A DNA stretch of 64,000 nt, taken from contig CM074179.1 of NCBI GenBank assembly GCA_037179385.1, positions 37,933,224 through 37,997,223 of the forward strand, read 5' to 3'. Under the pieces are notes generated by a model. It did no database searches and was not told the origin of the DNA. It saw only the letters and a program-made list of their open reading frames with translations. Made by a program: the position numbers and the translations under genes. The stretch is from Holothuria scabra. Lineage: Eukaryota > Echinodermata > Holothuroidea > Aspidochirotida > Holothuriidae. This document shows, in pieces, positions 55,665 through 64,000 of this stretch (position 1 is the first letter of the stretch; each line of letters begins with the position of its first letter).

Positions 55665-58600
55665 ATGCCATTCGATTTAGATAAATTCGTGACTAGCCCC
55701 TCAATTGGGGAGCTTAACTCACTAAAAAAGTCTGAGATTGTAAAAGTCGCAAAACACTATGGGGTTGAATTTCAGCCATTAATGCGGAAGGACGAGATTA
55801 AGAGATACATTGTAGAGTATCTGGTAGATGAAAGTATTCTGCCAATTACAGTGCTTGAGACAATCATGACCGTGCCAACTGACAATGCATTTGAATTGAA
55901 AAAGCTTGAACTGGAAATGAATAAGGAGGTTAGATTGAAAGAACTAGAAAGGGAAGAAAAGGAAAGAAAAGTTAGATTGAAAGAATTGGAAAGGGAAGAA
56001 AAGGAAAGAGAAGTTAGATTGAAAGAATTGGAAATGCAAAGGGAAAGAGAGAAAGAGGCTAGAGAGCATGAATTTAGGTTGAAACAACTGGAATTAGGGG
56101 TCATGAAGGGCCCAGAACCTAAAATAGGCATGGATACTGGGGGATTTGATGTCTCTAAGCACGTAAAATTTGTGCCCAAATTTCAGGAGGATAATGTGGA
56201 GAAATTTTTCAACCACTTTGAAAAACTGGGTGAACAATTAAAGTGGCCCAGAGATAAATGGTCAATACTCATTCAGAGTAATTTTACTGGCAAGGCCCAG
56301 GAAGTGTATTCCGCTCTGTCAATAGAGGACAGCATGGATTACGATAAAGTTAAGAAGGCCACATTACAAGCCTATGAATTAGTACCCGAGGCGTATCGCC
56401 AAAAATTTAGAAAATATCGTAAGGCGGATACACAAACATATGTAGAGTTTGCCTATCAAAAGGAAAGGCATTTCGATAGATGGTGTGATTCTAAAAAGGT
56501 CTCCACATTTGAAGCCTTACGACAACTGATGCTGGTCGAGGAATTTAAACGGTGTGTGAGTGATGACATAAAGACTCACCTTGAAGAGCAAAAGGCAGAC
56601 AAATTGAAAGAAGTGGCAAATTTGGCTGATCAGTATGCACTTACCCATAAGTTTGGTAAAGTAGGTCAGACTCAAAACAAGAGTCAGTTTAATAGGCCAA
56701 ATAAAAAGTATGGTAATGGCACTAGTGGTGACACAGCAGGTAAAATTAGTAGATCTCAGTCTGGTTCCCTCTCTCCAACAAATTCTGGTAAAAAACAACC
56801 AGATTCTAGTCGTCAAAAGAACGACCAGGTCAGCTCAAATAAAGCTGCCTTTAAAGACATAGTTTGTGGTTTCTGTCACAAAAAGGGCCACATATTGGCA
56901 AATTGCTTTCAATTGGCAAAATTAAAGGAGACTGAAACAGCTCCAAATGCCTTAGCCAATGCAGAAAATTCTCCAGAGGTAGTCGTGACTTTACGGCCTA
57001 ATTCTAAGGACCAAATTAAGGAAGAATACCTTCCATTCGTGTCTGAGGGTTTTATTTCCCTAGGTGGGAATTCAGCTCATCCACCCGTCAAAATTAAAAT
57101 TTTGCGTGACACAGGCGCAACTCAGTCGTTGCTTCTTGATGGAGTTTTGCCATTAACGGACTCTACTTCCACAGGGGCAAATGTACTAATTCAGGGGGTT
57201 GAGTGTGGATTTATTTCTGTCCCTCTTCACAAAATTAATTTGAAGTCAGATTTAATTTCTGGGTCGGTCATAGTAGGGGTCAGACCTACTCTACCTGTAA
57301 AGGGGGTATCTCTGTTGCTAGGCAATGACCTAGCTGGTGGAAAGGTAGTGGCCAATGCAATTTTGACAGATAAACCATGTGACTATAACAACACAGAGCA
57401 ATTAGAAAATGAATTTCCAGATTTATTCCCAGCCTGTGCTGTCACCAGAGCTATGTCACAAAAGCTTGCTATGGATGATAATCTTAAACATCCAGCCTCT
57501 AAAAGTGAGGATACAGTTTCCAAAAGTGAAACAAGTAGGGAATCATGTAAGGATGATAATCTTGAACATCCACTCTCTAAAAGTGAGGGTATGATTTCTG
57601 AAAAGAAGGATGGTAAATTTAAGCCTGCGCCCTCTAAAATTGAGGAATTAGTTCCTAAAAATGGAACAGCACTCCCAAAAGTGGAGTCAGAGTCCAAAGA
57701 GGACTCTAATAAAAATATTGATGAAAGTGAAGATTCCTGGGTTGATCTCAGCCAAACTTTTATGGCCAATCTTCAGGATTGTGAGTCTCCTGTCCCCACA
57801 CATGGTGAGGGGATAGAACAGGAAAGAAACATGTCTGACACACTCCATAAAGACCAGTTGTCAGTCCAACAACAACATGATGAAGAGCTTCAGCCACTAA
57901 TTGCTGGTGCCCTCACTGAGGATGAGTCGAAAGACGTCCCAGTATGTTTTTACCTTAAGAACGGTGTTTTGATGCGTAAATGGCGACCACCTGATGCACC
58001 ATTAGATGAAGAGTGGCGCATTTACCATCAAGTTGTGGTACCTAGGGTGTATCGAAAGGAAATACTGAGTATGGCTCATGAAATGCCATTTGCGGGGCAC
58101 CTAGGGGTCAATAAGACTTACCACAAAATTCTAAATCACTTTTATTGGCCTAAGCTTAAGAGTGATGTAGACAAATTTTGTAAGACTTGTCATTCATGTC
58201 AAATGGTTGGGAAGCCGAATCAGAATATTCCGGCTGCACCCTTAAAGCCAATTCCTGCTTTTGAAGAGCCATTTAGTAGAGTCATTATTGATTGTGTAGG
58301 TCCTCTACCTAAGAGTAGGGCAGGACATCAGTATGTATTAACCATAATGTGTGCTTCGACAAGGTTTCCAGAGGCAATACCTCTAAGAAATATTAAGGCT
58401 CAGACAGTCTTACAAGCTTTACTTAAATTTTTCACATTGTTTGGGTTACCTAAGGAGATCCAATCAGATCAAGGGTCTAATTTCATGTCTACAGTATTCC
58501 AACAGATGTTGTATGAATTAGGCATATACCAAATTAAGTCTTCGGCTTATCATCCTGAAAGCCAAGGAGCTTTAGAAAGGTTTCACCAAACATTGAAAAA

Positions 58601-60317
58601 TATGTTAAAGACATATTGTCATGACAATGAGAAAGATTGGGATGAAGGCATTCCATTTGTAATGTTTGCTGTCAGGGAGTCTGTACAGGAGTCGCTTGGG
58701 TTCAGTCCATTTGAACTCGTCTTCGGACACACAGTTCGTGGACCATTGAAATTATTAAAGGAGAAGTGGTTATCAGATCCAGGTGAAAACATACATCTGC
58801 TTGATTATGTATCCCGCTTTAAAGATCGTTTTCACAGAGCATGTGAACTGGCTCAAGAAAATCTGAGGAATTCTCAGAAGAAAATGAAGGCGTGGTATGA
58901 TAAGACCACTCTGGAAAGAAAGTTTAAGCCTGGTGAGAAGGTGTTAGCGTTTTTGCCTGTGTCTGGTCAGCCACTTCAAGCTCGCTTTCAAGGACCTTAT
59001 GTCATTGAAAGAAAGATCAATGACACAGACTATGTCATCTTGACACCTGACAAGCGTAAATCGAAGAGAGTTTGTCACATTAATATGATGAAAAAATATT
59101 ATGAAAGAGAGGATTGTGACATTTCTAAGGATGACAGTGTACATGATGTGGATGTCAATGTTAATAATGCATGTGATCAAGTGTGTATCATCAGTGTTGA
59201 TCAAGAATTCAATGATAATGATGAGATCAATGCTGATGATGTTCCTGACATGTGTATTAAGTTGAAAAACTCTGATGTATTGAGTAATCTTGATCAGAAG
59301 TTAAGTCATCTAGATGACAAAGAAAGATCAGAAATGAAATCATTAATCAATGAATATGTATGCTGGTTCTCAGATGATCCTACTAGGACAGATTTGATTG
59401 AACATGATGTTGATGTGGGAGAGGCTGCACCAATCAAGCAGCATCCTTACCGAGTTAATCCTCGAAAACGACAACATCTCAGGGATGAGGTTCGCTACAT
59501 GTTAGACCATGATATTATAGAACCTAGTAACAGTGAATGGTCTTCCCCATGTATATTGGTCTCAAAGCCAGACGGTGGGTACAGATTTTGTACTGATTAC
59601 CGGAAAGTGAATGCGGTAACAAGAACGGATTCCTATCCCATACCCCGTATCGATGATTGTATTGATAGGATTGGGAATGCTACTTACGTATCAAAGTTTG
59701 ACTTGTTAAAGGGGTACTGGGAGATACCACTCACTCAGAGGGCTCAAAAAATCTCAGCATTCGTGACGCCAGATGGCTTATTTCAGTATAAGGTTATGCC
59801 GTTTGGTATGAAAAATTCACCGATGACCTTTCAACGTTTAGTAAATGACCTTACGTCAGATTTAGAGAATTGGGAAGTATATGTTGATGACCTTATTGTG
59901 TACAGTAACTCCTGGAATGAACATGTGCAACATGTTAAGGCATTATTTGACAAGCTTGCCAAAGCTAATTTGACTGTCAATTTAGTCAAGAGTGAGATTG
60001 CTTGTGCCCATGTGATATTCTTAGGGCATGTAGTTGGTCAGGGTAGAGTTAAACCAATTAAGGCTAAGGTTGAGGGCATCGACAAATTCCCTGCCCCAGG
60101 TGACAAAAAGCAGCTCATGCGCTTCCTAGGCATGGCTGGTTACTACAGACGTTTTTGTCCAAATTTTTCTGACATTGCTGCACCATTGACAAGATTACTA
60201 AGGAAAAATGAAAAGTTTGTTTGGACAGAAAATTGTCAGGCAGCATTTGAATCATTGAAAAGAGCACTAATGAGTTCGCCAGTGTTGATTGCTCCAGATT
60301 TTGAAAAAACAGTTTAA
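55665..60317 (+). CDS. Gag-protease-integrase-reverse transcriptase polyprotein (1550 codons)
   Basis: Starts at ATG 55665 in a good context (AAAATGC), 128 bp after the LTR. Residues 16-60 look SAP-like. Residues 80-145 are a charged coiled coil with three 14-residue repeats. Residues about 165-330 are a capsid resembling the vertebrate SCAN domain. A CCHC knuckle has C401, C404, H409 and C414. Protease DTGA is at 482-485. The integrase zinc finger has H805, H812, C839 and C842. The integrase core is D876, D935 and E971, an exact D35E spacing. The GPY module is at 1110-1112. RT has Asp1346 in KFDLLKGYW and YVDD at 1406-1409. All catalytic residues are present. The frame stops at 60315-60317, before RNase H, just after an A6 run. 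Confidence 0.95.
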   Translation: MPFDLDKFVTSPSIGELNSLKKSEIVKVAKHYGVEFQPLMRKDEIKRYIVEYLVDESILPITVLETIMTVPTDNAFELKKLELEMNKEVRLKELEREEKERKVRLKELEREEKEREVRLKELEMQREREKEAREHEFRLKQLELGVMKGPEPKIGMDTGGFDVSKHVKFVPKFQEDNVEKFFNHFEKLGEQLKWPRDKWSILIQSNFTGKAQEVYSALSIEDSMDYDKVKKATLQAYELVPEAYRQKFRKYRKADTQTYVEFAYQKERHFDRWCDSKKVSTFEALRQLMLVEEFKRCVSDDIKTHLEEQKADKLKEVANLADQYALTHKFGKVGQTQNKSQFNRPNKKYGNGTSGDTAGKISRSQSGSLSPTNSGKKQPDSSRQKNDQVSSNKAAFKDIVCGFCHKKGHILANCFQLAKLKETETAPNALANAENSPEVVVTLRPNSKDQIKEEYLPFVSEGFISLGGNSAHPPVKIKILRDTGATQSLLLDGVLPLTDSTSTGANVLIQGVECGFISVPLHKINLKSDLISGSVIVGVRPTLPVKGVSLLLGNDLAGGKVVANAILTDKPCDYNNTEQLENEFPDLFPACAVTRAMSQKLAMDDNLKHPASKSEDTVSKSETSRESCKDDNLEHPLSKSEGMISEKKDGKFKPAPSKIEELVPKNGTALPKVESESKEDSNKNIDESEDSWVDLSQTFMANLQDCESPVPTHGEGIEQERNMSDTLHKDQLSVQQQHDEELQPLIAGALTEDESKDVPVCFYLKNGVLMRKWRPPDAPLDEEWRIYHQVVVPRVYRKEILSMAHEMPFAGHLGVNKTYHKILNHFYWPKLKSDVDKFCKTCHSCQMVGKPNQNIPAAPLKPIPAFEEPFSRVIIDCVGPLPKSRAGHQYVLTIMCASTRFPEAIPLRNIKAQTVLQALLKFFTLFGLPKEIQSDQGSNFMSTVFQQMLYELGIYQIKSSAYHPESQGALERFHQTLKNMLKTYCHDNEKDWDEGIPFVMFAVRESVQESLGFSPFELVFGHTVRGPLKLLKEKWLSDPGENIHLLDYVSRFKDRFHRACELAQENLRNSQKKMKAWYDKTTLERKFKPGEKVLAFLPVSGQPLQARFQGPYVIERKINDTDYVILTPDKRKSKRVCHINMMKKYYEREDCDISKDDSVHDVDVNVNNACDQVCIISVDQEFNDNDEINADDVPDMCIKLKNSDVLSNLDQKLSHLDDKERSEMKSLINEYVCWFSDDPTRTDLIEHDVDVGEAAPIKQHPYRVNPRKRQHLRDEVRYMLDHDIIEPSNSEWSSPCILVSKPDGGYRFCTDYRKVNAVTRTDSYPIPRIDDCIDRIGNATYVSKFDLLKGYWEIPLTQRAQKISAFVTPDGLFQYKVMPFGMKNSPMTFQRLVNDLTSDLENWEVYVDDLIVYSNSWNEHVQHVKALFDKLAKANLTVNLVKSEIACAHVIFLGHVVGQGRVKPIKAKVEGIDKFPAPGDKKQLMRFLGMAGYYRRFCPNFSDIAAPLTRLLRKNEKFVWTENCQAAFESLKRALMSSPVLIAPDFEKTV

Positions 60318-60684
60318 GCTGGCAGTTGATGCTATTGACAATGGTATAGGGGCAGTTTTGCTTCAAGCTGATGAGCATGGTGTTGATCACCCTGTGTGTT
60401 ATTATTCAAAGAAATTTGACAGACATCAGAAAAATTATTCTACAATTGAGAAAGAAACATTAGCTTTGATACTTGGTCTTCAGCACTTTGATGTTTATTT
60501 GGGGACTACTAGTTTCCCCGTTATTGCATATACTGATCATAACCCTCTGACATTTCTGTCTAAGATGAAGAACAAGAATCAGAGATTGATGAGATGGAGT
60601 TTATTTTTACAATCATATAATGTAGATATTAGGCACATTAAAGGGAAAGACAATGTTGTGCCTGATGCTTTGTCAAGAACTTAA
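60310..60684 (+). CDS. RNase H domain, displaced by one base from the main frame
   Basis: The open frame continuing past the A6 run reads FKLAVDAIDNGIGAVLLQAD, CYYSKKFDRHQKNYSTIEKE, TLALILGLQHFDVYL, IAYTDHNPLTFLSKMKN and DNVVPDALSR. The acidic residues of RNase H (Asp in VDA, Glu in IEKE, Asp in YTDHN, Asp near the end) are present. It ends at 60682-60684. It lies +1 relative to the upstream frame, which is closed at 60317. One extra A in the run at 60304-60309 explains this best (mutation or homopolymer sequence error). A programmed +1 shift is possible but unproven. Confidence 0.85.
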   Translation, partial: QFKLAVDAIDNGIGAVLLQADEHGVDHPVCYYSKKFDRHQKNYSTIEKETLALILGLQHFDVYLGTTSFPVIAYTDHNPLTFLSKMKNKNQRLMRWSLFLQSYNVDIRHIKGKDNVVPDALSRT

Positions 60685-60920
60685 TCTGATGGAGTAGATT
60701 AAAAGTCGTACTGTAATTTTGAAATTTTGATGTTGCCTGCAGCACAGTGGGTGTTAATGATGTTACTACTCATGTATTATCATAGTGTAAAACAAGTTGT
60801 ATGTTATGATAGCACCTTCCACTTGATATTGGAATGCATACTGTAATACTATAGCTATTACTATAAGGTAAAATTGTAGATATTGTAACCTAAGTTTTGT
60901 CCTAGACGTCCAAAACTCTT
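60685..60920 (+). other. 3' untranslated part of the retrotransposon
   Basis: About 236 bp between the RNase H stop and the polypurine tract. It has no open frame, and in particular no envelope-like gene. Confidence 0.7.
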
Positions 60921-60922
60921 TC

Positions 60923-60938
60923 AAGGGGGGGGGGGGAG
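60923..60938 (+). other. Polypurine tract
   Basis: AA followed by about 12 G and AG immediately before the 3' LTR. This is the expected plus-strand primer site for LTR element replication. Confidence 0.9.
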
Positions 60939-61610
60939 TGTTACGAGACGACATCAACCAGATTGAATCCTCGGACGAGCGAGTGAAAAGTTCTAGAAAG
61001 AGCTAGCATCGGTGTTGTCTCTCGAGCATATTCAACGGGTAACCCCAGAGAACATTCGCACAGTTACGAGAATGTACGATCACCTACTGGAAACTACTGT
61101 ATGATGTAATGGCCTAATAATAGCCAACTTGTGGTTATGGGTTACTGAGCCCAGAACGTTCGCTGTTTGTTTTGTACGAGATCAAACGAGACGTTTCCAT
61201 AAGAGTAAGTTTCAGACTTTTCTGGAAGAACTACCAGGCGTATAAAAGGTCATGCAAGAACTGTGACAAGATAGGGAAGAGAACAGAAGATACACAGATA
61301 ATACAGAAACCAGACGTCTGCTTCGCCGCCTAACGCTGTAATTGTGTCGCCATTTACCGATCACTATAGTCTTCATCCTGCCTTCGCGGAACAGAGTCCT
61401 ACGCTGTGCTGCTGTACAATCGACGCTAACAACACTACCCCTTGGACAAAGAGTGATACCGTAAGCTGTAAAAGATTGTAAGTAGATTTAAGATTAATTG
61501 TTGTAAATTTAAGGAAGTAAGAGGTGAATAATAATTAAGTTGTTGATTTTAATCTCGCTCTTCTGTGGTCTTTCGCTGTTATTGGTTTGAATTGCGACCA
61601 AGCCGTGACA
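60939..61610 (+). repeat. 3' LTR, 672 bp
   Basis: Starts TGTTACGAGACGAC and ends CCAAGCCGTGACA. TATA box at 61241-61248. It differs from the 5' LTR near 61001 (A for T), 61046 (A for G), 61376 (T for A) and 61607 (G for A). Confidence 0.97.
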
Positions 61611-61614
61611 GTGT
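61611..61614. other. Target-site duplication, right copy (GTGT)
   Basis: Matches GTGT at 54861-54864. Confidence 0.8.
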
Positions 61615-63414
61615 GAACTGAAATTTTGTTTATCTTGAAAACATGGCATTCTCAGTATTGAAACACGAAATGTGATATTGCAATTATTTTGATGTTGCAA
61701 GTCCTGATTATACCTAATTTTGTTTAGTGAATCTTTGACATAATAATAAAATAATAGCAGGACTTGTTACCGGTTCCAGACCATTTTTCGTATTACGCTC
61801 GAACGAAAGATTTCACCTGAATGCAACGAACGAATCTGACACTAACTGATGTTTTCCTTAAACCAGAGAGTAACTGGATATAAACTTGATCCCCGTCGAC
61901 AACAATAAAGTGTGAGATATCGCCAGTAGAGTATTTCCCCATAGTCCAATCCAGAGGGTGTACCGAAAAAATATCCAATACTTCAAGTGGGACCACTTAA
62001 TTACATTTTTTATGATGTTATCTTGAAGACTAGACCTGATGGTTATCAGCTGTAGTACATTGAGGAAGTTTGAAAGCTCAAGGCTCAGCGTTGCCGTTCT
62101 TTTGGCTGGGGTACTATATTGTCCATAAGAAGTCCCCTGAGTTTCCTTTCATATTACTTTACATTTCTTTATCTCAAAAGATAACGTCTGTCATAATAAC
62201 AAAAGATATTCCAAAAGTGTATTCCAAACATTCGAAGACTTTCATCACAGTACGTTGGGTACAGTTTATTTTGCATTACTTTATTGTTTATATGTGTATC
62301 GAGAGGAGTGCGGACGCTATACAAATGTCTTCTATGATATTTTGATTACTGGATGTATTCATTTTGAATGTGGATTAATCATTTTGGAATACATACATCA
62401 CGGTTGAATGAGCCCTTGACTATACTCCTTTAAGTTAGTCATCGAAAACACAAAGTTTGTCTTATGTATTGTGTTTTCGTTTTCGCGACTCAAACACTTT
62501 TACACTATAACCTTGCCGGTGGTTGTTTTACCCTTGAAACATGGAACATCGGTGCAGTGTCTCATGCATTGCATCAACTCAAAAAATCATTGTAAGAAAA
62601 ATGACTTAAAGTAGTCACCCGGTCTAAAGTTGCATGTTTGATAAAATAAAATTGATATAATTTAGAGGTTGATGTTGTGCCGTTTGATATCTCAAGTGCA
62701 ACTATTCAAGCAAGTTTACAGTAACGATGAGAAACATCACGTTTGTCATATGACAAAAGATTAGAGCGAATATTTTGATTTTCTACCAAAGCTACTTTAA
62801 GATATGAAAATCCTCTGAAAGTTAGGCTATTAACCTTTTCAATGCAATATTGAAACATCTTTTTAAAACTAGTTTTTAGGAAATAGCTTTCTACGCCAGT
62901 GTGTCTCAATTCAGAGACAATATTAAACTTAGTTCTGTTTTCATTAATGTTTTGTTTTTTTTTTCGATGCTAATTACGCACATATGACTGAAGTTATCAT
63001 TATATGACAATTACCTAACGATACGCAGTTGCCAGCGGGTTAGTTTCAACTATCAAATTCATTACGTATTTTTGTTGCTGAGAGTGGGTCAACAATACAC
63101 ATCTTTCTGACAACTCAGCAGGCTACTGGGGAGGTAGTTAAGAGGATACAACAAAGCTTGATTAGGTTTGACCGTTATAACATGCCACCTTCGGAATAAC
63201 ACATACTTTTGTATCAGGTCACCACTTTTAAAATAAGTTCGACTACTTTTGTAATGAAGGTCATCACTGTTGTAACGAATTCGTCCACTTGTGTAATTTT
63301 TGAGTTCACTACACTTTCATAATTCTCATTGACCACTTTTGCAATTGAGAATAAAATCTTTAACCATTTTTATAATCGCCAGTCTGTCTCTTTTATAATT
63401 AAAGTCTGCAGCAA
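61615..63414. other. No supported feature
   Basis: A minus-strand open stretch at 61793-61996 reads protein-like (ISHFIVVDGDQVYIQLLSGL) and ends near a possible donor, but lacks a convincing acceptor. At 63200-63400 a phrase like CCACTTTTGTAAT is loosely repeated several times. Nothing is firm. Confidence 0.4.
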
Positions 63415-63418
63415 TTAA

Positions 63419-63669
63419 CCTTTTACCGTTGTGCTCCGATCGGGGCATATTTGCCCGACTCGGGAGTGGGCGGAAAAGTGGACGTAGCCCGTCCCGCATC
63501 GGCTTCGGTAGGCCATTGACCCCGTGACCTTAAAGTATTGTCTCTCTTGCTGTTGTGGCCGAATTTTCGGGTAGCTACTCGCAGTTTCGAGCTCCGCGTG
63601 AAGCAGTAAAGATGTGTGACAGCCGAGCTCTCCGCATGGGTCCAAAAGGACCCAAACAACGGTAAAGGG
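63419..63669. mobile_element. piggyBac-type MITE, 251 bp, at TTAA
   Basis: Flanked by TTAA on both sides (63415-63418 and 63670-63673). Ends CCTTTTACCGTTGT and, in reverse, CCCTTTACCGTTGT. TTAA target duplication plus CCYTTT ends are typical of piggyBac elements. It is GC-rich compared with its surroundings. Open frames on the minus strand inside are short and unrelated to a transposase. Confidence 0.8.
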
Positions 63670-63673
63670 TTAA

Positions 63674-64000
63674 GGACACGGTTTTAATGAATTTTGTTTT
63701 CAATCACAAAGGTATTAGAATTTGGTTCGAAATCAGAATATAAAACATTAAAGTTATTACGTGATGTAGTCGAGTCCGGCGCGTCCGAGTCACCGAGTGT
63801 CACGAGTCCGGCAATTTTCAACTTTCAAAGATAGAGTCTGGACTAGGACTCAAGTCCCTGTACCTTCTCAATGAAACAAAGGACCTCTCTAGCCGATTCC
63901 TTCAATTGCTGAAATCACTAGTACGACTGAAGGCTTGACCACAGCCTTGGGTTATTTGAGGGCTTTTCAGGTTGTCAGTGAGAGTAATGGCCGACTTTAA
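63674..64000. other. No supported feature
   Basis: GAGTCCGGC appears twice with a CGAGTCAC/GTCACGAG neighbourhood at 63772-63812. No gene or element end is seen before the window edge. Confidence 0.45.

Larger units (their letters stand above)
54865..61610 (+). mobile_element. Gmr1-like Ty3/gypsy LTR retrotransposon, near-intact
   Basis: A complete element of 6746 bp: two 672-bp LTRs, a primer-binding site, one long gag-pol frame, an out-of-frame RNase H end, a polypurine tract, and GTGT duplications on both sides. The domain order is Gag, protease, integrase, reverse transcriptase, RNase H. In ordinary Ty3/gypsy elements integrase comes last. Integrase before RT defines the Gmr1-like group, known from deuterostomes such as fish, tunicates and sea urchins. 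The integrase GPY/F module and RT features confirm gypsy affinity despite the copia-like order. About four LTR differences imply a recent insertion. No env-like frame is present. Confidence 0.93.

Noticed and set aside
60303..60314. Programmed -1 frameshift at A AAA AAC before RNase H
   Set aside because: The zero frame reads GAA AAA ACA, so the heptamer is not in the X XXY YYZ phase, and the needed shift is +1, not -1.
61793..61996. Minus-strand open frame that reads protein-like
   Set aside because: A possible donor exists, but there is no convincing acceptor and no family that I recognise.

Overview
The window reads as nuclear DNA of a metazoan, most likely a marine deuterostome invertebrate such as an echinoderm (inference). 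It is AT-rich and mostly non-coding, with short exons bounded by GT/AG splice sites. It is packed with transposable elements, simple repeats and long poly-C/poly-G runs, and carries a Gmr1-like Ty3/gypsy element, a class known from deuterostomes. There are no bacterial-type operons, no tRNA or rRNA genes and no CRISPR array that I can see.

1-29 kb, minus strand: four small exons (28877-28660, 18235-18162, 16190-16132, 7900-7847) have good splice sites and join in phase into about 135 open codons. They look like the C-terminal leucine-rich part of a host gene, possibly NLR-type. The introns hold most of the mobile DNA. Examples are a hAT-type MITE with perfect 8-bp target duplication (1806-2120), an array of about 146-bp units ending in a hairpin (2530-3510), LINE remnants, a 1.7-kb hAT element (10859-12602) and two elements flanked by TA (14902-15263, 16620-17963). 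Intron 1 contains a nest: an L1/Tx1-type LINE (about 19676-25540) is split by a Helentron/HINE-like element with 146-bp repeats (20292-23624). That element is split by a hAT element (20981-22621), which contains a hAT MITE (22069-22325). A second small MITE (25048-25202) interrupts the LINE further on.

29-54 kb: no convincing host exons. The region holds more MITEs, a Penelope-like GIY-YIG endonuclease fragment between two AT arrays (33979-34640), a 2.3-kb hAT element with perfect target duplication (37063-39343), a reverse-oriented relic of the 146-bp array (43262-43620), three diverged copies of a low-copy segment (43.8-45.2, 49.5-50.4 and 50.5-51.3 kb), a 1.5-kb inverted-repeat element (47043-48574) and an 879-bp element with an internal duplication (53874-54752).

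54.9-61.6 kb: a nearly intact, recently inserted LTR retrotransposon (54865-61610). It has two 672-bp LTRs differing at about four positions, 4-bp target duplications, a PBS, a polypurine tract and one long gag-pol ORF. The domain order is Gag, protease, integrase, reverse transcriptase, RNase H, which is copia-like although the proteins are Ty3/gypsy. The RNase H part lies one base out of frame after an A6 run. 61.6-64 kb: mostly featureless, with one piggyBac-type MITE at TTAA (63419-63669).
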